From Bacteroidota bacterium (lineage in GTDB: Bacteria > Bacteroidota > Bacteroidia > Bacteroidales > Prolixibacteraceae): DNA of 54,181 bases. This document shows positions 9,417-18,454 of this stretch, one piece after another (position 1 is the first letter of the stretch; each line of letters begins with the position of its first letter). Below the pieces are notes generated by a model. The model made no database searches. It was not told where the DNA came from and saw nothing but the letters and a program-made list of their open reading frames with translations. The translations under genes and the position numbers were made by a program. The stretch spans positions 1 through 54,181 of the forward strand of contig JAHEYT010000054.1 of assembly GCA_023251455.1 (NCBI GenBank), in the 5' to 3' direction.

Positions 9417-11054
9417 CTATGGGTTTAAACCTACTCCGCCGTAAGCACCTCTGTTGGGTATTGAGGTTGCCGAGATTTGATTTCCCCAAAAATCACGTTT
9501 CGAGGCATTTCCCATTAAAATTCCTGAAGCAATTGCCGGCGAACCTGATTTCAGTTTATATCCGTCCAGCGAATTAATTCCGGATGTTCCACTTCCCGGA
9601 TTCACAAATAATGGATCTCCGGTTAGTTTATTAATTTCCTTTGGTTCACTTTCAGGGTGATTCCCGAAATACAAATTATAGTTGAAGGTTGTATTTCCGC
9701 TAAGCGTTCCGGGAATATCGAATTTGCCATCTCCAAAATTACAGATGATGTTATTCATGAATGAAAGCGGTTGTGTCATATCAATATCCCACGAATGCTC
9801 AATAATATTGGTACTATTTCCGGAGCCTACATAAAAGGTATTGTTATAAATAGCGGTGTTTTTACCTATTCCACCGGCAATGTTTATCACCCGCGTTCCG
9901 TCGTTTTGACTGATGTTGTACCTCACAATCGTTCCAGTGGTTCCAAGATAAACGCCCGGAGAGCCCTTGGCATTAACAATCACTAAAAAACCACCTGCAT
10001 TATCGTGACTGTAATTGTACTGAACAATGCAATCAGTTGCGTCGATGTCCACATCAAATCCTTCGCCATCAATATTATCTAAAAGAGCACGGGTATTATA
10101 TGCTTCATTATACTGCACTATGCAATTTGATCCTCGTGTAGGCCAAATAGCTGCAGAACCATTAAACATTCCCTTTTCAGCATAATTGCCGCAGGTGTTT
10201 GCCGTATTATACTCGATAAGCGCCCCATTACAACCAAAGGTCAGAATACCGTCGCTGTCGATAAATTCTACCGTATTTTTCCTGATTTTTACATTGGTCG
10301 ATGCGTAATCGGTTCCGTTCCAAACATTATCCCAAACCACAATACCTGTCCGGCCTGAATGGCTCACTGTATTTCCTTCGATTAATACATTATCAAATTT
10401 ATCGGTTCCCGATGAGCCAGTAACATTCAATGCAATACCTCCATTACAATGTGGACCGGCATAAACACTCTGAACATTTGGCCAGTAAAAACTTCCGGAA
10501 ACCTGATGGATATAATTATTTAAAATCTGAATGTTTCTTAATGTCCCGGCATCGTAGTTTTCAATATTTATTCCCCAACGATAAATGTAACTTCTTTCAG
10601 AGGCGTAATTCGTGATTTCAAGGTTTTGAATAATCCAGTTCGACTGGTTCTTTAAATACACCACAGCTCCTGACACACCTTGTCCATTAATGATTGGTTT
10701 ATTTCCAATACCATAAGAACCAAGAATAATTGGACTGGTTGGCGAACCCGAACCTTTAGGTTTTAACTGCTGATTCCAGACACATCCGGTTTTTAACAAG
10801 ATTTGGTTGCCAGCAATAAACGTTCGTTCATTAACTTTTGTAAAAGTCTGCCAGGCTGAACCAGAGCTGGTTCCATTGTTCAAGTCATTTCCGCTCACTG
10901 CATCGATATAATAATTCTGCGGTGTTACTTCCTGAATAATTTCCACTCCATTTTTATCATCTTGCTTACAGGAAGAAGAAATTGAAATTAAACAAGCAAC
11001 AAATAATAAATAGGTAAGAGAAATGATAAATTTTATCCCTGTTTTAGCAATCAT
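9417..11054 (-). CDS. Lipoprotein with a right-handed parallel beta-helix (PL/GH-like)
   Basis: I place the start at ATG 11054, because MIAKTGIKFIISLTYLLF leads straight into a lipobox (SISSSC). An upstream ATG at 11096 adds 14 unusual residues. The mature part starts with YYIDAVSGNDLNNGTSSGSAW, typical of secreted beta-helix proteins. It then has many short repeats rich in N, G, I and V (IQNLEITNY, ILNNYIH, IEGNTVSHSG, VQYNYSHDNAGG), as in pectate-lyase-like PbH1 coils. It probably binds or cleaves an acidic or pectin-like polysaccharide at the cell surface. I cannot assign a CAZy family. It is the first gene after susD, a usual place for surface glycan-binding or endo-acting proteins. Confidence 0.78.
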   Translation of the reverse strand: MIAKTGIKFIISLTYLLFVACLISISSSCKQDDKNGVEIIQEVTPQNYYIDAVSGNDLNNGTSSGSAWQTFTKVNERTFIAGNQILLKTGCVWNQQLKPKGSGSPTSPIILGSYGIGNKPIINGQGVSGAVVYLKNQSNWIIQNLEITNYASERSYIYRWGINIENYDAGTLRNIQILNNYIHQVSGSFYWPNVQSVYAGPHCNGGIALNVTGSSGTDKFDNVLIEGNTVSHSGRTGIVVWDNVWNGTDYASTNVKIRKNTVEFIDSDGILTFGCNGALIEYNTANTCGNYAEKGMFNGSAAIWPTRGSNCIVQYNEAYNTRALLDNIDGEGFDVDIDATDCIVQYNYSHDNAGGFLVIVNAKGSPGVYLGTTGTIVRYNISQNDGTRVINIAGGIGKNTAIYNNTFYVGSGNSTNIIEHSWDIDMTQPLSFMNNIICNFGDGKFDIPGTLSGNTTFNYNLYFGNHPESEPKEINKLTGDPLFVNPGSGTSGINSLDGYKLKSGSPAIASGILMGNASKRDFWGNQISATSIPNRGAYGGVGLNP

Positions 11055-11135
11055 AACCGGATAACTTAAAAAATGAAATAAATCCTTATATAACAACTGG
11101 TTCCATTAAAACATGAAACCAGTTGTTTCTATTTT

Positions 11136-12845
11136 TTAATAACCAGAATTTTGTACCAAGTTTTTATTAATTTGTACTTCTGTTTGATTAATCGGCAATA
11201 AATAATTTCGATCCAAAAATACCTGAGTTGGAATTCCAAAGAATTGATTGAGCTGGAAGACCTGGTAATTTAATTGACGGGTAGCGCCATCTATGGTAAT
11301 CAACATTCCATGCGGGTTTAAGCCGTTAAGCACTTGTTTTGCCAAACCCCATCTTCTCAAATCCCAAAAACGATGTCCTTCAAATGCCAATTCAACTTTT
11401 CTTTCCTGAACAATACGTGAAAACATTTCCTCTTTGGTTAAACCCTGCGGCAATCCCGGAAGACCGGCTCTTGACCGAACCTGATTAATTGCATTGTAAA
11501 CTGATTGATCCGGACCTGCACTTTGATTTTTGGCTTCGGCATAATTTAGCAAAACTTCACCCAAACGTAATTCTTTCCAACTGGTCATGCTCCCTCCAAA
11601 CGAATAATTTGCCTGAGGCAACGACTCATCCATAAATTTCCGGAGATAATAACCCGTATAGGTTCTGCCGATTAAGCCAATGCCATCATCGGGAGCATTA
11701 AAAGCGGTATGAATTACTTTTCCCTTGAAAACAGAACCTTCGTAAATAACCGTGGCAGAAAGCCGGTTGTCTCTTCCAATATAAGGATTTTGTGGATTAT
11801 ATCCGGAAGCAGGATCTGATATTGACTTACCATTCAACATTTCGTACGACTCAACAAGCTCTTCAGTTGGGCAGGCCTGAGAGCCCCATCCGGCTCCGGC
11901 GGTGATGCTTGGAGGACTATAAAGTAAATCAGCAACATGTCCTTTCCCTCCTTTTGGACCATTACCATCGAATAAAACTTCGAATATTACTTCTTTATTT
12001 CCTCCGTGAGATTGGAACAATGCGTTGTAATTGGAAGCAAGTTGAAATACGCCACTTGAAATAACCATATTACTATACTCAGCCGATTTGGCATACCGTT
12101 TGGCATACAACATGGCCCTGCCTGCAAGCGCCCAACAGGCCTCTTTTGTTGCCCGGCCAAGTTCTGCTGCAGACAATTCGTTTGCGGAAGGTAGCTGACC
12201 TGCAATTGAAGACAATTCCTGATCGATAAAATCGTAAATCTTAGAAACGGGAGTTCTGCTTACTAAAAGAGAATCCAGATTTTCGAACGATTGTGGCTTA
12301 GTAATTAAAGGAACATCTCCAAATTTCCGAACCAAATTAAAGTAAAAGAAAGATCGCAAGAATCTGGCCTCCCCAGTAATTCGGTTTTTCCATGCCTCAT
12401 CGTTAATAGGGCTGGCCGACAAGCCTTCAATTAAAGCATTCACCTTCCGAATTGCTTTGTATTCACGTGCCCAGATCGTCCCTTCTCCCGAGCGGGCATC
12501 GTCGAACGGATTGGCAGTGGCTGAAACCAGACCAGGTATTAGTATTGAGTTGCTTTCATTCCATCCTGAAGGTGATCGTGATAAATCGGTGCTTCCATCA
12601 ATTAAATCTGTAATTCCATAACCCGAAGTGGTTAAAACTCCTTTATCGAAATGAGCGCCATAACCACATGGCATATAATCATAAATATTGTACAAATAGG
12701 CTTGCGATAATTGTTTATCTTTGAAAACGGCATCACTTGAAATACTATCCAAAGGTTTGCTATCTAAAAAGTCCTTTTCACAAGATACGGTTACCAATAA
12801 CAAAAAGAGGTAGCCTAAAATAAGTTTTATATTTTTGTTTTTCAT
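11136..12845 (-). CDS. susD: SusD-like starch-binding outer-membrane lipoprotein
   Basis: The protein has 569 residues. The N-terminus MKNKNIKLILGYLFLLLVTVSC is a lipoprotein signal with the lipidated cysteine at 22. The sequence follows the RagB/SusD pattern: an N-terminal helical TPR-like part (SQAYLYNIYDYMP, the AREYKAIRKVNALIEGL segment, GEARFLRSFFYFNLVRKFGDVPL). The C-terminal part is equally typical (LRLGEVLLNYAEAKN, INQVRSRAGLP, VQERKVELAFEGHRFWDLRRW). SusD forms a lid on the SusC transporter and captures glycan on the cell surface. The gene lies 42 bases downstream of susC. Confidence 0.97.
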   Translation of the reverse strand: MKNKNIKLILGYLFLLLVTVSCEKDFLDSKPLDSISSDAVFKDKQLSQAYLYNIYDYMPCGYGAHFDKGVLTTSGYGITDLIDGSTDLSRSPSGWNESNSILIPGLVSATANPFDDARSGEGTIWAREYKAIRKVNALIEGLSASPINDEAWKNRITGEARFLRSFFYFNLVRKFGDVPLITKPQSFENLDSLLVSRTPVSKIYDFIDQELSSIAGQLPSANELSAAELGRATKEACWALAGRAMLYAKRYAKSAEYSNMVISSGVFQLASNYNALFQSHGGNKEVIFEVLFDGNGPKGGKGHVADLLYSPPSITAGAGWGSQACPTEELVESYEMLNGKSISDPASGYNPQNPYIGRDNRLSATVIYEGSVFKGKVIHTAFNAPDDGIGLIGRTYTGYYLRKFMDESLPQANYSFGGSMTSWKELRLGEVLLNYAEAKNQSAGPDQSVYNAINQVRSRAGLPGLPQGLTKEEMFSRIVQERKVELAFEGHRFWDLRRWGLAKQVLNGLNPHGMLITIDGATRQLNYQVFQLNQFFGIPTQVFLDRNYLLPINQTEVQINKNLVQNSGY

Positions 12846-12887
12846 CTTTTTCGTATTTTGATTTTAGTTAATTCTGAATGCAATCCA

Positions 12888-15800
12888 TTAAAATTCCAAA
12901 TTCATTCCCGCATTAAACATCTTCATCTGAGGATAATAAAATGGATTTGCACCAGGATTTATTTGTGGTATTTCAGGATCAAAACCTTTTATGCCTGAGA
13001 TTGTTATTAGATTATTTCCGGATACGAAAAGCCTCAAATTTGTAATTCCAATCTTTTCAAATACCTTAACCTTATTAAAAGTATATGAAAACTCAAGATT
13101 TCGGAGCTTTACATAGGTTGCATTATACAACCAGAAAGACGAAGCTTGTGTATTATTTTGCTTTATACCTGAATACAGTCGTGGATATTTAGCACCTGTG
13201 TTTTCCGGAGTCCAGGAATCTTTGAAAATGGCAAATGCGTTACCTTCCAGGTTAAATGGATCATATCGGAGATATTGCTCAAAACCGGCAGCTCCCTGAA
13301 AGTTAGCCGATAAGCTGAATCCCTTATATTCCAAATTCAGATTGAATCCAAATATTACTTCAGGAATATCGCTCTTGCCAACCCGGTGTATATCTTTCCC
13401 ATCAATAACACCATCATTATTAAAATCCTGATACTTAATATCTCCCGTTTTTATAGTCGTATTTTTGTTTCCATCCTGAACGGCCCATCCGTCAATTTCT
13501 GCCTGCGACTGAAAAAGTCCTTCAGCTTTTAGTCCATAAAACTGATCAAAAGGTTGTCCAGTTCTTTTTAACCTGTCTTCAACTGTGGCAGGTTCATCCA
13601 TGAAAATAACCTTACTTTTGGCATAGGTAAAATTGCCCTCAAGTATGAATTTAACTTTGCCCAAATTATCCTTGTATCGCAGCAACCACTCAACTCCCTT
13701 ATTATCAACCGTACCAATATTTTCATATGGTAGAGTTGCTCCAAAAGTTTGGGGAACACTTGCATTTCGGGGTAATAAAATGTCTTTTGTCCTTTTATAA
13801 AAATAATCAAATTCACCTGATATTTTTCCATTAAAGATTCCAAAATCTAATCCAATATTTTTACTGATGGCCGTTTCCCATGTAATATTTGGGTTCGGTA
13901 TTACTGATTCGGTAATTCCTGTATTATATCCATTTCCAAAAATTGAACCCGATCCGAAATTAAAGCCTGACAAATATTGATAAGGAGAAACCCTGTCATT
14001 TCCATATTCGCCATAAGATGCCCTCAATTTCAGGTTAGATATAAAATCAATGTCTTTCAGGAACGATTCATTATTAATTCTCCATCCGACTGAAAAAGCC
14101 GGAAAAAATCCCCATCGTTTATCTTTGGGGAAGTTGAATGAGCCATCGTATCTGAAATTGGCCTGAATAAGGTATTTTTCATTAAAATTGTAGTTAACTC
14201 GGCCAACATAACCCAGCCGGGCAGACTCAAAAGCAGCACCACCATTATTTTTATTCAAATCTCCTCCTGCAAATATCTGATCAATTGCCGAAGAAATATA
14301 TCCTTCTCTATACGCAGAAATATTTTCAGAATTACTTTGAATTTTTTCCATCAACATCAATGCAGAAATACCATGCTTCCCGAATTTTCTATCATACGAT
14401 AACGATGTTTGAAGTGTCTGAAGTGTTGACTGCGCCGATTGTTGTGTTAAATTAATCTGACCCGCGCTTGAATATTTCGAGTATAGATCATTCACCTTAT
14501 CGAATACATAAAAATCAAAAGGAGTATTATATACCTTACTATCAACATAAGTTCGGTCATATGAGAAACTCAGTTTTGCAGTTAACCCTTTGACATAAGG
14601 AAATGCGTATGAAGATTGCAATGTGCTTTGAAAAACGCTTGTATTGGTTCGGTTGTATCCGGCGCGTTCTGCTAACCCAATTGGTGTTGTTATCATTCCA
14701 TTCGAGCCTAATCCATCTACTTCAACTGATTCAGGAACATAAGCCGATTCAGTTGGTTTCGAGTTCATTACCGTTGCAAAAATTCCATCTCCTATTGGAG
14801 AAGCAATTGTTTTTTCATTTCTTCCGGCCAGATCAATACCAATTCTAAAATCTTTTGTAATCTTAACATCAATATTCGATCGGACGTTGTACTTCTTGTA
14901 GTTTGACAATGCATATAATCCGTCCTGATCTAAAAAGCCAAGAGAAACAAAATATTTGGTGTTGTCATTTCCGCCATCAACCGAGATATTGTGCTGTTTA
15001 ATTGGAGCTCTCTTGCTAAAAGTTTCATTCCACCAGTTTGTTGTTGGAAGTTTTCCTGATTTATAATCCTGAACTTCACTATCAGAAAAGCGAGGAAGAT
15101 CACCCTGATTTGCCCTTGCAATATTTAGATTTGTAGCATACTCATAAGCATTCATTAACCTAGGCATAATGGCAGGAGTTTGGTAACCGGTTGAGCCTAT
15201 ATAAGAAATTTTTGGCGTTCCTACTGTTCCTCTTTTAGTAGTAATCAAGATTACACCATTTGCTGCTCTTGCCCCATAAACTGCTGCCGATGCAGCATCC
15301 TTCAAAATTGTCACACTTTCAATTTCGTTTGGATTAAGTCGGTTAAGCGAACGCTCTACTCCATCAACCAGAATTAAGGCAGTATTATCGCCAAAAGTAC
15401 TTTTACCCCGAATAAAAAAAGTTGGATCGTCTTTTCCTGGTTCACCCGTATGTTGTGTGGTAATTACTCCCGTCATTTTTCCGGTTAACGAAACGGCAAG
15501 ATTTGGAGAAGGAGCTTTAACCAATTCACCTCCCTTTACCGTTGAAACCGAACCAGTCATATCTGCTTTTTTTTGAGTTCCATATCCTACCGCAACAACC
15601 TCTTCAATACCAACCGTTTCCTCAGTTAACGAAACATTTATTACACTTTTACTCTCAACTGGGATCTCCAGCGTTTTCATTCCCACAAATGAAAATTGCA
15701 AAATAGCATTAGCTGTAACATTTGTTAATGAATAATTACCATTCGAATCAGTAATGGCACCAATAGTTGTACCCTTAATTACCACAGAGACTCCAGGCAA

Positions 15801-16232
15801 AGGTACTTTTGAAGTGTCAATTACTTTACCTGAAACAGATTTTTGTTGTTGAGATGTTGAGTTTTTCAGATCAGTATTGTTGGTCAGAATAATCTGACGG
15901 TCAACAATCTCATAATGAATTCCCTTACCACGAAAAATTTCATCAAGGATGTTTACGATAGATTCATCAGAAGCATTAAGAGAAATCCTTTTTTCCAGAT
16001 TAATTTCTTCATTGTAAAAAAAGCGAAATTTACTTTGGTCCTCAATACGGCCCAATACATCTTCAATCCTCGTATTTTCCAGTTTTAAGGTAAGTTTAAC
16101 AGATTGGGAATACGAATCTGCTGCAATACTTGTCAAAACAGTCAGAAATAATAACATCAAAGTTAGTTTCATTTTTCTAAAAATTTGATAAAACAATGGC
16201 AAGATGCCATCACAACATCGATTTTTTTTCAT
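12888..16232 (-). CDS. susC: SusC-like TonB-dependent outer-membrane transporter with STN domain
   Basis: The start chosen is ATG 16232 (MKKNRCC...), giving about 1114 residues; an upstream ATG at 16274 adds 14 residues. After the signal peptide (ending SIAADSYSQ) comes a secretin/TonB short N-terminal (STN) domain (RIEDVLGRIEDQSKFRFFY), which talks to FecR. Next are a carboxypeptidase-D-like beta domain (SGKVIDTSKVPLPGVSVVIK), the TonB plug (VGYGTQKKADMTGSV) and a 22-strand barrel. The protein ends in the outer-membrane signature MKMFNAGMNLEF. It imports oligosaccharides using TonB energy. The STN domain means the transporter also signals substrate to the anti-sigma factor encoded just upstream, so the locus should be induced by its own glycan. 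Confidence 0.97.
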   Translation of the reverse strand: MKKNRCCDGILPLFYQIFRKMKLTLMLLFLTVLTSIAADSYSQSVKLTLKLENTRIEDVLGRIEDQSKFRFFYNEEINLEKRISLNASDESIVNILDEIFRGKGIHYEIVDRQIILTNNTDLKNSTSQQQKSVSGKVIDTSKVPLPGVSVVIKGTTIGAITDSNGNYSLTNVTANAILQFSFVGMKTLEIPVESKSVINVSLTEETVGIEEVVAVGYGTQKKADMTGSVSTVKGGELVKAPSPNLAVSLTGKMTGVITTQHTGEPGKDDPTFFIRGKSTFGDNTALILVDGVERSLNRLNPNEIESVTILKDAASAAVYGARAANGVILITTKRGTVGTPKISYIGSTGYQTPAIMPRLMNAYEYATNLNIARANQGDLPRFSDSEVQDYKSGKLPTTNWWNETFSKRAPIKQHNISVDGGNDNTKYFVSLGFLDQDGLYALSNYKKYNVRSNIDVKITKDFRIGIDLAGRNEKTIASPIGDGIFATVMNSKPTESAYVPESVEVDGLGSNGMITTPIGLAERAGYNRTNTSVFQSTLQSSYAFPYVKGLTAKLSFSYDRTYVDSKVYNTPFDFYVFDKVNDLYSKYSSAGQINLTQQSAQSTLQTLQTSLSYDRKFGKHGISALMLMEKIQSNSENISAYREGYISSAIDQIFAGGDLNKNNGGAAFESARLGYVGRVNYNFNEKYLIQANFRYDGSFNFPKDKRWGFFPAFSVGWRINNESFLKDIDFISNLKLRASYGEYGNDRVSPYQYLSGFNFGSGSIFGNGYNTGITESVIPNPNITWETAISKNIGLDFGIFNGKISGEFDYFYKRTKDILLPRNASVPQTFGATLPYENIGTVDNKGVEWLLRYKDNLGKVKFILEGNFTYAKSKVIFMDEPATVEDRLKRTGQPFDQFYGLKAEGLFQSQAEIDGWAVQDGNKNTTIKTGDIKYQDFNNDGVIDGKDIHRVGKSDIPEVIFGFNLNLEYKGFSLSANFQGAAGFEQYLRYDPFNLEGNAFAIFKDSWTPENTGAKYPRLYSGIKQNNTQASSFWLYNATYVKLRNLEFSYTFNKVKVFEKIGITNLRLFVSGNNLITISGIKGFDPEIPQINPGANPFYYPQMKMFNAGMNLEF

Positions 16233-16280
16233 AAGTTTGTTTTTTGATTTAACTAATAATTCGCGTTTAATCAAGATTCT

Positions 16281-16310
16281 AAAAGGCAGAATGGTCAGAT
16301 TCTGCCTTTT
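16281..16310 (-). terminator. Hairpin terminator/attenuator between fecR and susC
   Basis: A perfect 12-bp inverted repeat (AAAAGGCAGAAT ... ATTCTGCCTTTT, 6-nt loop) is followed by T residues on the minus strand. It sits after the fecR stop and just before susC. It would stop fecR read-through, so susC and the genes after it need their own, sigma-induced, promoter or regulated read-through. Confidence 0.75.
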
Positions 16311-16344
16311 TCTTGACTTATTTTTCCAGAAGTCTTTTTCTCAT

Positions 16345-17325
16345 CTATCTTTTCATAATCTTTAAAAGTTTAAGTTTTTTATCAAATGTATATTGGATTT
16401 GTTTTGTTCTATTAATATAGTCCATTACTTCGAACAAACTTTCATTTTCAATACTGCCTGTAAAACGAATATCGCCCAGCAATTTATCTTGCAACTCAAT
16501 TCTAATGGCAAAATGACGTTCCAGTTTTTTAATAACATCACGCAATGGCTCTTTCTCAAAAACGATAATGCCATCTTTCCAAGAAGTATATACATTGGTA
16601 TTGGCAACTTCATGTACTTCAATTTTTTCATTCTCGTACATTACCATTTGCTCTCCAGGAGCTAGCGTTACTGCTTTATCCTGTTCTGTATTTTTGTATT
16701 TTATAACTCCCTCTACAAGAGTTGTCTGAAAATCACTATTTTCAAAAGCACGAACATTAAATGAGGTTCCCAATACAGTAATATCTCCAAACTTCGTAGA
16801 AACGATAAATGGTTTTTTGCCTTTCTGTACTTTAAAATATGCCTCACCTTTCAGGGAAACACCTCGTGTTTTTTCAGTAAAGCTATTATTGAAAGACAGT
16901 CGTGATTCAGCATTTAGCCAAACGTGGGAACCATCTGGTAAATATACTTCGGCCACTTGTCCCGATGGCACAACAATCTCTGTTGAACTTAACTCTGCAG
17001 TTTTATAAACTGTAAGATATTTATTGGATAGAATACCTGCACCGAAAATGACCAATAAGATTGCAGCATATTTAAAAAAAGTATAGATACGTATACCAAC
17101 TGTCGGTCTTTGATTTTTTATTTTTGATTTTAAAGTCAGGTAAGATCTTTCGATTTTCAATTCGGGCATTTCGATTTGTGAAGAAGACAACGCCCATGCA
17201 TTTTTAACTGAATTAAACTCTTTCCTAAGCTCAGCATCACCTTTCACCTGATTTAAGATGTCATTTTTCTGTTCTTCAGCAACATTACCGGTAATTAACT
17301 CTATTATCCTGTTCATTTCTTCCAT
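16345..17325 (-). CDS. FecR-type anti-sigma factor
   Basis: The protein has 326 residues. It has a cytoplasmic N-terminal segment (1-85) and one membrane span (about 86-106, KYAAILLVIFGAGIL). The periplasmic FecR domain is clear (VPSGQVAEVYLPDGSHVWLNAESRLSF, TVLGTSFNVRAF, LVEGVIKYK). The C-terminal DUF4974/STN-like region ends FTGSIENESLFEVMDYINRTKQIQYTFD. FecR proteins hold the ECF sigma factor inactive until the SusC STN domain reports substrate. It lies between the sigma gene and susC, the standard order. Confidence 0.95.
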   Translation of the reverse strand: MEEMNRIIELITGNVAEEQKNDILNQVKGDAELRKEFNSVKNAWALSSSQIEMPELKIERSYLTLKSKIKNQRPTVGIRIYTFFKYAAILLVIFGAGILSNKYLTVYKTAELSSTEIVVPSGQVAEVYLPDGSHVWLNAESRLSFNNSFTEKTRGVSLKGEAYFKVQKGKKPFIVSTKFGDITVLGTSFNVRAFENSDFQTTLVEGVIKYKNTEQDKAVTLAPGEQMVMYENEKIEVHEVANTNVYTSWKDGIIVFEKEPLRDVIKKLERHFAIRIELQDKLLGDIRFTGSIENESLFEVMDYINRTKQIQYTFDKKLKLLKIMKR

Positions 17326-17579
17326 ATAATAATCTGGCCTTCGCTTTATATAATCCAGAAATATATATATACCCTAGTTGAAAATTACATTTTTTTTAGG
17401 AATTATTAAAAAAATTGAAATAAAGTATCAAATTGCGAATAGTTGAAAAACTAAGGGAGTATCGCAAGAGAATATGAGCGACTAATACAAAAAGGATAGA
17501 AAATCTAAGAAAAAACTAGATCAATAAAAGTAGAGATGCGAGTGTTCAGTTGTCTCTATTAAAAAATATAGCGATCAAT

Positions 17580-18170
17580 TTAGCCAACAAACAAATATGA
17601 AACTAACGGAATGTAGTCTTTCAAGGCCGTTTTAAACAATTTTAATGCTTTGGTGATTTGACCTTCGACTGCTTTTACAGAGATTTCCATTTCACCTGCA
17701 ATTTCAATGTTTTTCATATTTTCAAAGCGACTTAGTTCAAAGATACGTCTACATTGAGGAGGCAATCTAACCAATGTGCTTTTAATGATGCGTTCAATCT
17801 CAAAAAAAGTTAATTCTGAAGTGTCCAGACTTGACAAAGCTTCCATATTCATTTCAAGCTCCAGTTCATTAAGTGGGACCGTAAAACGCAATGCCTTCCT
17901 TATCTTATCGTCTCTGAGTTTCTTTAAACAATTATTTCGAGCTACGGTATAAAGCCATGCATTAATATTTGTATCTTCTTTAAGTCCGTTTCCTTTATTC
18001 CATAATATCAAAAACGTATCCTGAACCATGTTCTCCACAAGATCATCGTTAGGAATGTACTCATGAATAAAATGGTATAAGCGAGGATAGAAAGAATTGA
18101 ATATTACCTTAAAGGCTGATTCGTCTCCTTTAATAAACTGCTTAACTATTTCGTTACTAAATTCAAGCAT
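17580..18170 (-). CDS. ECF RNA polymerase sigma factor (Bacteroidetes FecI-like)
   Basis: The protein has 196 residues. Region 2 is at about 12-75 (FKVIFNSFYPRLYHFIHEY, LVENMVQDTFLILW) and region 4 at about 130-185 (LPPQCRRIFELSRFENMKNIEIAGEM, the helix-turn-helix SVKAVEGQITKALKLFK). It belongs to the Bacteroidetes group of ECF factors paired with FecR. It should direct transcription of the susC-susD operon when released by the FecR protein. The gap of 254 bases to fecR shows no clear feature. It is the last gene of the sugar locus before the conjugative element. Confidence 0.95.
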   Translation of the reverse strand: MLEFSNEIVKQFIKGDESAFKVIFNSFYPRLYHFIHEYIPNDDLVENMVQDTFLILWNKGNGLKEDTNINAWLYTVARNNCLKKLRDDKIRKALRFTVPLNELELEMNMEALSSLDTSELTFFEIERIIKSTLVRLPPQCRRIFELSRFENMKNIEIAGEMEISVKAVEGQITKALKLFKTALKDYIPLVSYLFVG

Positions 18171-18454
18171 ACCTTCATTGTCAAATATCAGAATGACAAA
18201 GCTAGAAATTTTCTCATTAGTTCAGCTAGAGGCAAAGACTTTCGAACTTTCAAGTCAAGTACATCATTAATTGCAATAATTATTCTTATTTGAAAAAAAA
18301 ATAGTGATTTTTTCAATGTAAATTTCCAGTAAAATTCGATGCTACTCTATGCAATAATCAGTTAAAAATATGCAAAATCAAACCTTTAATCTATATTCTT
18401 TGGGAGTGCCCTTTTTAAAACTGATATGCCCGTAAATAAAGAAGTTATCTTCAG

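Noticed and set aside
18171..18454. Left att site of the element
   Set aside because: The gap must contain it, but no direct repeat can be identified without the other end of the element.
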